Below are positions 55,350-64,000 of a DNA stretch of 64,000 nucleotides, piece by piece; the stretch's first letter is position 1; each line of letters opens with the position of its first letter. This stretch comes from JACJWR01 sp963752505 (GTDB lineage Bacteria > Actinomycetota > Actinomycetes > S36-B12 > UBA10799), in contig CAVVYM010000010.1 of NCBI GenBank assembly GCA_963752505.1, positions 303,224 to 367,223 of the forward strand, given 5' to 3'. A model generated the notes under the pieces. That model made no database searches. It had not been told where the DNA came from and worked only from the letters and a program-made list of their open reading frames with translations. The translations under genes and the position numbers were made by a program.

Positions 55350-56486
55350 ATGATGGTGGGCATGGTTGGCACGAACACCACACGTATATGGGCTCTGGGC
55401 GGGATCGGCGCGGCCTTGGTCGTGGGCACCATCGGTTGGGCGGCGAGCGCCGGAGCCGTCGACCCCAGGCCCACGCCCGAGCAGTTGCTCACTGCTGTGC
55501 AGCAGCCCGCCGCGACGGACCTCGCCGGGACGACCCTGACTCGCGTCGACCTCGGCCTGCCAGCGGGCTTCGAAGACCTCGTCGACCTTCCTGCGCCCTG
55601 GAACTCAGACTCCGGCGAGGTGGCCGCGCAGGTGTGGGTGGACGGTCCTGACCGGCAACGAGTCACCGCCCTGGCCGACGCTTCAGCAACTTCTTCCGAC
55701 ACTGTGGCGGACACCCAACTTTCGGCGGTGCGTGACGGCGATTCCGTTGTTGTCTGGTCCGCAGACGACGGCACCGCAACCAACTATTCGGCCGCCCCGG
55801 GTGTGCTGACGGAAGCTGGCGCCGCCCAGGTACCCGGGACTCCAGCGGAGGTTGCTCGCGACGTGCTTGCTGCGTTCGGTGAGGACGCTGACGTGACGGT
55901 TGAGGATTCGCCGCCGATCGCCGGCCGCGACACGGTTGCCCTCGTCGTGGACCCGAGGGACCCGAATACGCTGGTCTCAAGAATCACGATCAGCGTCGAC
56001 CTGGAAACCAGCGTTGTGTTGGGAGTTCAGGTGGGCTCCACCCGACTCTCGGGCCCCGCTATCGACACTGCCTTCACCTCGGTGTCGTACGACCAGGTCA
56101 ATCCGGACGTCTTCGCTTTCGCCCCACCGTCAGGTGCCACCGTGGTCGACGAGACGATCGGTGCTGACTCAGACCCCCAGAAGTCGGAGCCCGCAGTCGT
56201 CGGCGAAGGGTGGAGTGCGGTCGCGGTCGGCGAGGTTCAAATGCCCGATGCCGCGGGGCAACTGGACCCCTCGGACCCGCTGGGTGGCCTCGACGCCGAC
56301 CAGCGGAGCCAGGCCATGCAGGCCCTCGGTACCTACCTAAGCTTGCCGACCGTCAGCGGCGAATGGGGCAGCGGTCGAGTTGTGACGGGCACGCTGTTCT
56401 CGGCGATCATCACCGACGACGGACGATACGCGGTTGGTGCGGTCGACGTCGATACGCTGGAAGCTGCGCTGGCGCAGCAGAGCTAG
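55350..56486 (+). CDS. exported LolA/RseB-like lipid-binding-fold protein
   Basis: The start is one of closely spaced ATGs (55350, 55353 or 55362), giving up to 378 residues. A signal peptide (IWALGGIGAALVVGTIGWAA) precedes RPTPEQLLTAVQQPAATDLA, and the central part reads as the curved beta-sheet of LolA/MucB (RseB)-like actinobacterial exported proteins (RVTALADASATSSDTVADTQ; GDSVVVWSADDGTATNYSA; NPDVFAFAPPSGATVVDETI). Actinobacterial members often sit beside ABC exporters; none is adjacent here. It may sense or carry lipids at the cell surface. Confidence 0.8.
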   Translation: MMVGMVGTNTTRIWALGGIGAALVVGTIGWAASAGAVDPRPTPEQLLTAVQQPAATDLAGTTLTRVDLGLPAGFEDLVDLPAPWNSDSGEVAAQVWVDGPDRQRVTALADASATSSDTVADTQLSAVRDGDSVVVWSADDGTATNYSAAPGVLTEAGAAQVPGTPAEVARDVLAAFGEDADVTVEDSPPIAGRDTVALVVDPRDPNTLVSRITISVDLETSVVLGVQVGSTRLSGPAIDTAFTSVSYDQVNPDVFAFAPPSGATVVDETIGADSDPQKSEPAVVGEGWSAVAVGEVQMPDAAGQLDPSDPLGGLDADQRSQAMQALGTYLSLPTVSGEWGSGRVVTGTLFSAIITDDGRYAVGAVDVDTLEAALAQQS

Positions 56487-56889
56487 ACGCCCGGGCCAGA
56501 GCGCGTCCTTCATTGGTGGCGTTGTCCACGACTCCCGCCACGAGTTGCTCGATCCGCAGGTGATTTCGGCGAACTTATCCCGGGTCTACCGAACTCGCAG
56601 CCCGCCGGGACACGGTGATCCAGCAGTTGGCCGGGCTGTACTTGAAAGATGATCCTCAAGGACGGACTGTGTGATGCAGATCCGTATCCGGGGAATCTGC
56701 TGCTGCCCTACGCGGTGTCGGCGACGCTCGAAAATGAGGCCATAGCGACGGCCGAAATGAGGCCACCCAGGCTGATCGGATGGGTGATCTCTGTGGAGGA
56801 CTGGGCTTTGATCCGGCGCTTGGTGGCTGATGGTGACTCACCGCGGCGCGGCGCCTGTTCGTGTCTAGAAAGTATCCCTCGGTCAGGTC

Positions 56890-57030
56890 GCTGAGCGCGG
56901 ACTTCTGCAACTCGGCCTCGGCCAGCAGCCGCTTCAGCTTCGCGTTCTGCTCTCGCAGCGCCTCAAGCTCCTCGTCGCCATCGAATCCTCGAGCTTCCTG
57001 ACCCGAAACCGGGCCGAACAAACTCTGCAA
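56890..57030 (-). pseudogene. IS3-family transposase OrfA fragment
   Basis: The minus-strand frame reads DEELEALREQNAKLKRLLAE then AELQKSALSDLTEGYF, the leucine-zipper region at the end of IS3-type OrfA (LxxENxxLKxLLAE). Nothing else of the element can be followed; no terminal repeats seen. Confidence 0.55.
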
Positions 57031-57100
57031 GTCTGTGGATCACTCAGAAGGGGTCACGCCAGGACTTCTTCGTCCAACTACCTGAGGTGCGCGGGGACGT

Positions 57101-57225
57101 TCACCATACGATTCTTCGATCGGAAGTCACCGTTGCGCGCAGCCCGGTCTCGTCGAAGATGACCACGGGGGCGTCCTTCAGACGCTCGAAGACCTGGGTT
57201 AGGAACGGGCCCAGATCAGTCGGCA
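57101..57225 (-). pseudogene. IS66-family transposase fragment
   Basis: The minus-strand frame reads LGPFLTQVFERLKDAPVVIF then DETGLRATVTSDRRIVW, matching the conserved HVDETGxRV...W block of the IS66 TnpC transposase. Only about 40 codons are recognisable. Confidence 0.5.
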
Positions 57226-57526
57226 GGCATGGACGAAGAGTTTCGTTCGTGCAAGGCAGTTTCGGTCCCGGGTACCTACGGGGCAGGTCTGTATGGCCGG
57301 TGCGGGCGGCCACTTTGCCCAGGTTCGCAGGATCGCGGGTTCGTCGCCGCGAGCGTGACGACCGACATTGCTGTCGACCTCGCGCGCGCCGTGGTGGCGG
57401 TGACGATCGAAGTCCTCTTTGATTCCCTGGAATAGGCGTGGAATATGGCAATCTTGTGCTCAATCGGGCGAACGCATGTCAGCGCAGTGAACGCATTGCA
57501 CTTCCTCCACAGAATTGTGAGACACG

Positions 57527-59239
57527 ATGATCACGCTGGGTATTGACCTTGCTACTGAGCCCGCCAGCACAGCTATTGCGCGCATCGACTGGGGCGGTGA
57601 AAGGCCGGTCGTGATCGCGGTGTCACGTGGCGGTGCTCCCCGCGATGGAACCGACGCCAGTCACCTCGACGATGAAGATCTCGTTGAGTTGATCCGTGAC
57701 ACTGTCGACGCAGGCGGCACCGTGGGCATCGACTGCCCATTCGGCTGGCCTGAGACGTTCCGCACGATGATCACCCATCACGCTGAGGACACCCTGGACG
57801 CGGCTGACGATCATGACAGCCGGTGGCGGCAGAACAATGCCTACCGGCAAACCGATCTCGCCGTCGCCGAGGACGTCGCCGCGCACAAGAACGCCTCCGA
57901 TGACCCGCTCTGGCGAAAGAAGAACCCGCACACGATGAAGGGAAATCTCCCACTGAGTCCGGCCGCGGACCGTCTCAGCCTGACCACGATGAGACTCGCC
58001 GCACTATTTGCCCGCCTGCGCGAGGTCGGCGTACCGGTGGACCGCTCCGACGTCCACGGGGCCGTCGTCGAGGTCTACCCCGCGGCATCACTGGCCATGT
58101 GGGACCTGCCGAACAAGGGCTACAAGGGCAAGAAGAACGACAGTGCCGAGGTCCGCAAGTGTCTGCTCCAGCAGGTCCTGATTCACATCGACATGGACCC
58201 CGAGTCTCAGGAGCTATGTACGAAGTCCGACGATGCACTGGATGCCGTAATCGCTTCGCTGTCCGCCCGAGCGGCGCAGCTACACCAGGTGGCCCCAGTC
58301 CCCGACAATTTTCGGGCCCAAGCCCGGCGTGAGGGCTGGATCGCTCTGCCGACCAGTAGACTTGCGGACTTGCGGATTGCACCAACACCACCCGCTGGCT
58401 CAGAGCGCGCGGCGGATGGGTCATCGGCGACGGACTGGCAACTGCCTGACAACGGGCGCGTCACCGATCTGGACCCCTGGCGGCAGGCCACGTTGACGTG
58501 CGCCCGGTGCGGGTGGTCGGGCCCAGGAAGTGCCGCCTCCCAAGAACTATTCCGGCAACTACTCCAAGTGGACTGCCCCGAATGCGACGGCCGACTCCTG
58601 CTCGTCGGATTGCCAAGCGACGAGCAGATACGCCGGGAGGCCGACGCCGGCAACCCCATCGCCCTGGCCCGAATGTCCACAGTGAACAGTCGCGAGGAGT
58701 TCTTCGCCAGAGTCGAGCGCGAGAAGTTGCGCGACCCATCGCTGCTACCTGACTTGGCAGGCGACAACTTGGACTTCCTCCTCACCCAGGATGACGACAA
58801 CAGACTCGTCCTGCTCCACGACACCAGGGGACGCTCCGTTGGCAGCGGCAGGGGGTCAGACCTTTGGGACGTCAACCCAGAGAAGATCGAAGCCGGCCAG
58901 CCCGGGGTCCTTACCCTCCACACAGAGACCGCCGCGTTCGAAGACCTGGAACCAGTCTGGCGAATCATCTGGCTGCTCCACGCTCGCTACGGGGATCGCT
59001 TCCGCTACCTCGACCCCTGGGAGGCCGCATCTTGGCTCGAAGGCGACGGCGCAGGACTCAGCGCCAGTGATCTTGGTACCCACGCCAAACCCCGCCCTCG
59101 AACTGAGCCTACGCTGACGCTGACGCTGGAGTGTCACCCAGGCTGGCACCGGAACAGCCCCCAAGTCTCACCCCCGTCCAAGTGTGCAAGGCCTCGCCGA
59201 AGACTTGACCGTCCCATTTGGCATCTGCGGCTGGCGTGA
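57527..59239 (+). CDS. DUF429 predicted nuclease with zinc ribbon and C-terminal extension
   Basis: This 570-residue protein opens MITLGIDLATEPASTAIARI and has GTVGIDCPFGWPETF, YRQTDLAVAEDVAA, VVEVYPAASLAMWDLPNKGY and KSDDALDAVIASLSARAAQ, the RNase-H-like core of DUF429, with conserved Asp residues on strands 1 and near the end (the D/D pattern of predicted nucleases). Around residues 323-360 a zinc ribbon (CARCGWSGPG ... CPECDGRLLL) follows, then a region of about 200 residues without assignment. It lies 0.4 kb upstream of the DUF4011 helicase on the same strand, which suggests a joint role in DNA restriction or repair. Confidence 0.78.
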   Translation: MITLGIDLATEPASTAIARIDWGGERPVVIAVSRGGAPRDGTDASHLDDEDLVELIRDTVDAGGTVGIDCPFGWPETFRTMITHHAEDTLDAADDHDSRWRQNNAYRQTDLAVAEDVAAHKNASDDPLWRKKNPHTMKGNLPLSPAADRLSLTTMRLAALFARLREVGVPVDRSDVHGAVVEVYPAASLAMWDLPNKGYKGKKNDSAEVRKCLLQQVLIHIDMDPESQELCTKSDDALDAVIASLSARAAQLHQVAPVPDNFRAQARREGWIALPTSRLADLRIAPTPPAGSERAADGSSATDWQLPDNGRVTDLDPWRQATLTCARCGWSGPGSAASQELFRQLLQVDCPECDGRLLLVGLPSDEQIRREADAGNPIALARMSTVNSREEFFARVEREKLRDPSLLPDLAGDNLDFLLTQDDDNRLVLLHDTRGRSVGSGRGSDLWDVNPEKIEAGQPGVLTLHTETAAFEDLEPVWRIIWLLHARYGDRFRYLDPWEAASWLEGDGAGLSASDLGTHAKPRPRTEPTLTLTLECHPGWHRNSPQVSPPSKCARPRRRLDRPIWHLRLA

Positions 59240-59638
59240 GCGTCGCGGTGACGTTTACGCCAACCGGCGAGGATCCCGCCGAAGGTGCGGTCAATGGCGC
59301 AGACCTGGGCGCGGACTGCGGCCTGGTGACGAGTGCCGAGATCGTGCTGCGCAACCAGTAGTGGGCGGCGCCGGACGGGAACCGGGCCGCATCGCGGCGA
59401 CTGCGGGTGTTTCTCGACCAGCCTGCGATGCTCGCCTTTAGCCATTCACCCTGGTGCAAATCAGCGCAAGGCTGGTACCTCACGCATGAACTCTCAGCCA
59501 CCGAGAGGACCTGACCCCAATTCGACGGTTCACAACCAGATGAGTCGTCCACTCGTCGGTCATCGGATGGTCACACTAGGGTTGGATGGTCGTCGCTGAG
59601 TCGACGGAAAAGCGCTGTGCTCGAGGGAGGGAGCCCAC
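59240..59638. other. intergenic region, nothing recognised
   Basis: About 400 bases between the DUF429 protein and the DUF4011 gene hold no convincing frame. The 3' end carries the ribosome site GAGGGAGGGAG of the next gene. Confidence 0.4.
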
Positions 59639-62600
59639 GTGTGGACGCAGACCATCTTTGACGCGGCAGTTCGTGATGTTGAGGGTGCCGTGCTGACAAG
59701 CCTCACATCTGGCGCTGAGGTCTCTGTGGCGGTGGTACCTGAGTCCGGGCCAGCGAGCGCCCGGGTGAGCATACGCATCACAGGCGAAACCGAGACCGAA
59801 CAAGGCGAGGTGTTCGATTGCCGTGTTGTTCTAGAAGGCGATGCCGCTTCGGGCGAGTGGGCATCGCTGAACAGCGACGCCGGTGACTGTCTACAGCGGG
59901 ATCGCAACGACATCTCGGGGCTTCCGAGACTCCTCCTTAGCATTGTCGCCGCGGTGTCGCAGGGTCCCCACGAGTTGGACTGGGGTGGGCTGCCCGCAAA
60001 GACTCGACCGCCGCTCTGGTTCTCGTCGGCCAACGACTGCTACCGGATCACGGGTGTAGTAGCGGGCGGGATCAACTTTGCGCTTGCGCACAACCGACTG
60101 CCCATTGTCCGGGAGTTGGTCATCGAGGGTTTGTCTGGCGCTGGTGGGGAATCCCTTGAGACCTCGATCGCTATCGAGTCGCAATTGGCAGCCGAACCTG
60201 TCCGCCCGGCGACGTTGGTGACCGTAGCACCAGAGCCGCTTCAGCTGGTGTCGCCTCGGATCGAGTTGCCGCCTGTGCCAAAGGTGATGGCGGGCCTTGA
60301 AGAGGCGGTCGCAGGCGACCTTCTGGTTGATTTGCTCGGCAGCAGCACGGGTCGCATAAACATTCGCCATCCGATCGACATCCTCGCGTACAACCAGTGG
60401 TCCTCACTGGGCGGGATGTACGAGACTCTCGTAGCGTTCGTCCAGCCGAATAGTGCAGCGATTGTCCGGGTCTTGCAGGAGGCGGCCTCGCTGCTGCAGG
60501 CTTGGACCGGCGATCCATCTCTGCAGGGCTATCAATCCGGATCCGGGCGGGCACGCGAGATTGCCGCCGCCATTTATGAGGCCCTCTGCTCCATGCAGAT
60601 TGGATACATCAACCCACCGGCTTCTTTCGAGGATGCCCAGAAGATTCGCACACCCGAACAGGTGCTTTCCGATCGCCTCGGCACGTGTCTGGACACAACA
60701 GTGACGTACGCGGCGTGTCTCGAGCAGGCGGGGTTGTGTCCGGTGCTCTTCCTGCTGGAAGGACACGCCTTCTCCGGCTTTCTGTCCCAGGACGGGCGGC
60801 TTCCAAACATGGCCGTCTCGGACGTCAACACAATGGTCAACCTCGTTGAGTCCGGCGTTGTGGTTCCCGTTGAGACCACGACCATGACTGCGGGGGTCAA
60901 CTCAAAGGCATTTGACCAAGCGGTGGCCCACGCCACCCAGGACGTCACCTCGACGCCTTATCGTCTGCGTTCGCTTGTGGATGTGAGCTTTAGCAGGACG
61001 ATTATTCGACCTCTCCCCAGTCGCGGATCAATGTCCGGCGGTGATGCGGTCGGTGGAGTCGGCTCGTCAGTAGGCAGCGGGGCAAGTGGAGCGCCGGGCA
61101 CCCCGCCGGAACCGCCCGCGCCGCCGGCGCCAGTCGCTTCCGTGTTGGCTCCGAGACCTGCGGCTCTAGACGAACGCGTGACCGCCGGTACCCGCCGAGA
61201 AGACCACAGCCCCCCTCGAGTTCGTAGTTGGAAGACCTCGCTGCTGGACCTTTCGATGCGAAACCAACTGCTCAACTTCAAGGATCGCGCCACCAATGTT
61301 GGCTTGATCCTGCCGAACCAGGGCCTGCATCGATTCGAAGACATGATTGCCTCCGGCCACAAGTTCACGCTCACTGCCCTCGACGGACTCACCAGGCTCC
61401 ACCTTGAGCGAGGCATTCGCACCGCGCAGGGCCTCGAGGCAGAAGAGTTGAGCGACTTCCTTTTCGATCAACGTATCGCCTTCGCAGGAGTTGAAGGTGA
61501 CGTGTTCCCGACGCGCTTGCGCTCGCTACGGCGCAAAGCCCGCTCGCTGGAGGAGGAGACTGGGGCAAACCATCTCTTCCTCACACTTGGCGAACTGAAG
61601 TGGACTGAGGATGGCAAGCCTGCTGCTGACACCAAGCGCCAAGTCCGCTCGCCGCTGCTACTAGTTCCCATCAGGCTCGAAGGTGGGCTCAAGAGAACGC
61701 CCAAGTACCGGTTCCACATTGAGGAGGGTGGCTTCGCAGTCCCCAACTACTCTCTGCTGGAGAAGCTGCGGACGTCTTTCGGGCTCGAGATTCCCGAACT
61801 CATGACGCCGCTCGAGGACGAAGCGGGCGTCGACATCGACGCCGTACTGGCAGCGGTGAGGACTGCCGCGGCGACCGCGGAACTCCCGTTTAGTGTCGAC
61901 GAACGCGGCTACCTAGCGCTTCTGTCCTTTTCGGCTTTTCGGCTGTGGAAGGACCTGGATGAATACCAGTCAGTCTTCATCGAGAAGCCGATCGTTCGTC
62001 ACCTGGTGGAAAGCCCTACGCAGCCATTTGAAGACCCAAAAGGCGACGGACCAATCGCCTTCGAAGAGGAGCAATTGATATGTCCCGTTGAGGCGGATGG
62101 GTCCCAAATGCAGGCGGTGGCATGGGCGGCGGCCGGACGTTCTTTTGTGCTGGAAGGTCCACCAGGCACCGGCAAGTCCCAGACCATCACCAACATGATT
62201 GCTCAGTTGATGAGCGAGGGTAAGACCGTTCTCTTTGTCGCCGAGAAGCAGCCAGCCCTTGAGGTAGTGCAGCGCCGCCTGGCCAAAGTGGGGCTCGGAT
62301 CCCTGCATCAATCTGCATGGGAAGGACCAGCAGCCGGCGCAGGTTCGTGCGGCCATCAAGGCAGCTATGAACCTAGTCGCTCACACGAGTGATGCCCAGT
62401 GGGCCGCTACGAACAGCCGGGTAAGTTCCAGCATCAAGGACCTGGAACGCTACCCGTCAGCCCTGCATTCGCCGAATGGCTTGGGTTTTTCGGCGTGGAC
62501 AGCGCGGGAGTCCCTGCTTGCTTTGGGTGAGGGGCCGGTGGTGCACGTAAGCCGCCAGTTCGTCGAGTCTGGTGATGCTGATTCGCTCGATCGTGCCCGC

Positions 62601-64000
62601 GATTTGCTGGAGCAGCTGCCCGACATCATGCGAGCCGTGGGTGACCCGGAGACACATCCTTGGCGGGGCTCCGAGATCACCGATCCGGCTCGGTCGACTC
62701 TCCCCGGATCGCAGAGGCAATCGACAGTCTCGAAAGGGCCCTGGCGGACGTGCGAAGGGACGCTGCGCCACTGGCTGGCCTGTGGAGCGTGGCTTTGACC
62801 GGCGACGACCTTGGCCTCGTAGCCAGGCTCGCTCCAGCGATCGCACGGCAGATGACGCCAGCCCGCACACACATTCAGCAAACGCAGACCCCAGGCTGGT
62901 CTACCCACATTGAGGGTGCAGCCGAGCGCGTAGGTTCGTACCTCACAAGGTCGGTGCCGACTCGTTCCCGCTATGCCGGCAGCGTTATTCCCTCAACTAG
63001 AGAGTTTTCGGGCAGATCTCGTGAGGCGTCGGACCAGTGCTCGGACCGGAAAGTCCAGAACAGCGTGTTGGCAGTGCTTCGGCAGCACCTCCTCCCCGGA
63101 CACAGCCTTGAGAAGGAATCACTCCTCACCGATCTCAACATGCTCATTTCTGACCAGGAAGAGGCAACGGCGCTCACCGATTGGGCACGTCAGATCCCCG
63201 CCCTCAACCTGCCACCGGCCTGGCATGTCTCAACACCGGGGGCCACGGAGACTCTGCGCGACGCCGTGGACGATCTCAGCGTCGCCGGGGAACTGACGCA
63301 GCGGCTGCCCGCGACCCTTGACGTCCTCGATGCGCTGTCGGCATCGGGAGTTCGCACGGATGAGGCGGCAGCGGCAGCCTTGAGCTGGTTGTGCAGCGCT
63401 TGGGAACACTTTGGCGAAGTGACTGGGGTGCGTGAACCGCCTGGGGATCCAACGAGTCCATTTGTGGCGCGCATTGAGTCAGCCCTCGCGGCTTGGAAGA
63501 CCGACACGCAGCACAATGCCCTGGGGCTGCGCAGGTGGGCAGCGTATGGGGGGCTAATCCGTTCGCTACAGGCGCTGGGCCTCGCCGAGTTGTGGCGGAG
63601 GTCAGCCAGGGCGAACTGCCGCTGCAAGACATCCAACTCGCATTTGACAGGGGGGTCGCTCAGGCCAGCTTGCAGGAGCGGCTCGCGTTGAGTGGACTTG
63701 ACCACTTCGATTCGGTGGCACACGCGCAGACGGCGGACCGTTTCGTCGATGAAACGTCGCGACGCAAGCAGATGCCCTCACGCTTGCCGGCTCAGCATCT
63801 TCAGCGCACCGCATCGGTGAGGAGTTCCCCCGGAGTTCGGTCGACTCCAAGCGGGAAGTGGACAAGACGCGCTCCCGCATGTCGATTCGAGGACTCATCG
63901 AAACCTACGCCCGCGAAATTCAAGCCGTGGCGCCATGTTTCCTCATGAGTCCGGCAAATCTCGGTCGCTCGCCTGATCAATCCCGACAAAGTCTCCTTCG
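59639..64000 (+). CDS. large DUF4011-type helicase with transglutaminase-like N-terminus; frame disrupted, runs off window
   Basis: GTG 59639 follows GGGAGGGAGCCCAC. The first frame stays open to 62392 (917 residues). Residues about 240-400 look transglutaminase-like (RLGTCLDTTVTYAACLEQAG, LLEGHAFSGFL). From about 525 the DUF4011 core follows (RSWKTSLLDLSMRNQLLNFK), then SPLLLVPIRLEGGLKRTPKY and the ATPase Walker A LEGPPGTGKSQTITNMIA (near residue 838). The coding continues in other frames (MNLVAHTSDAQWAATNSRVS from 62367; EAIDSLERALADVRRDAAPL from 62717; EVSQGELPLQDIQLAFDRGV from 63598), giving at least three frame changes. Full-length relatives are about 1,600-2,000 residues with C-terminal helicase and nuclease modules, beyond the window. 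Several such proteins are linked to phage defence. Confidence 0.8.

Larger units (their letters stand above)
56487..57526. other. transposase graveyard
   Basis: This kilobase between the LolA-like gene and the DUF429 gene has no intact gene. It holds fragments of at least two insertion-sequence families (IS3-like and IS66-like), described below. Confidence 0.55.

Noticed and set aside
42135..57526. The accessory region as an integrated prophage or conjugative element
   Set aside because: No integrase, relaxase, portal, terminase or attachment-site pair can be recognised; only transposase scraps and repeats.
1..64000. CRISPR arrays, tRNA or rRNA genes
   Set aside because: No regularly spaced 20-40-bp repeats were seen, and the T-loop-like words (such as GGTTCGAT near 2330) lie inside coding genes without a cloverleaf around them.

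Overview
The window is high-GC DNA (roughly two-thirds G+C by eye) with gene content typical of an actinobacterium (Actinomycetota). Many starts are GTG with purine-rich ribosome sites, and there is an ArsO-type monooxygenase, DUF2510-like and DUF1275 membrane proteins, DUF1996, a DUF3018 MazE-like antitoxin, and secreted S53 protease repeats. There is no outer-membrane machinery, phage structural gene, rRNA, tRNA or CRISPR array that I can support. The order or genus cannot be fixed from the sequence.

Layout. 1-12 kb: housekeeping and accessory metabolism, with a vWA protein, TspO, a YpdA-like flavoprotein, an acetyltransferase, a frame-disrupted S53 protease, two convergent quinone-oxidoreductase-like genes (one lacking its Rossmann domain), and a DUF1275/MFS transporter pair. 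12.4-14.3 kb: a YgaP-like DUF2892 gene behind a CsoR/CstR-like palindrome, a broken carotenoid-biosynthesis gene and a small SWIM-zinc-finger pair. 14.7-22.7 kb: sbcD-sbcC, then a solute-binding/vWA hybrid protein with a membrane coiled-coil partner, then acylphosphatase. 22.7-30 kb: gene remnants, a HIT-phospholipase D-SF2 helicase fusion, and small membrane proteins, including a convergent pair of paralogues.

30.1-40 kb, minus strand: the most striking locus. It is a compact four-gene operon encoding a small membrane protein, a secreted vWA membrane protein with a Gly/Pro-rich tail, a giant FtsZ/tubulin-like protein and a 1,106-residue coiled-coil membrane protein. An ECF sigma factor and a multi-pass membrane protein lie just upstream on the same strand. 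I read this as an actinobacterial version of a tubulin-like/vWA membrane-remodelling system.

42-57 kb: accessory DNA. It holds a dual-specificity phosphatase, MazE- and MazF-type toxin-antitoxin genes, an SRA-like protein without its nuclease, a patatin-like lipase, a UbiD/UbiX decarboxylase cassette bracketed by an inverted-repeat family and a UbiX remnant, an ADP-ribosylglycohydrolase-phosphatase fusion, ArsO, a DUF1996 remnant, a partial duplicate of the phosphatase, and transposase fragments. 57.5-64 kb: a DUF429/zinc-ribbon protein and the start of a huge DUF4011-type helicase that leaves the window; this could be a defence island.

Many genes carry single-base frame disruptions that are cured by changing one nucleotide. 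This looks more like indel error in a long-read assembly than mass gene decay, so disrupted genes are described here as the proteins they would encode.
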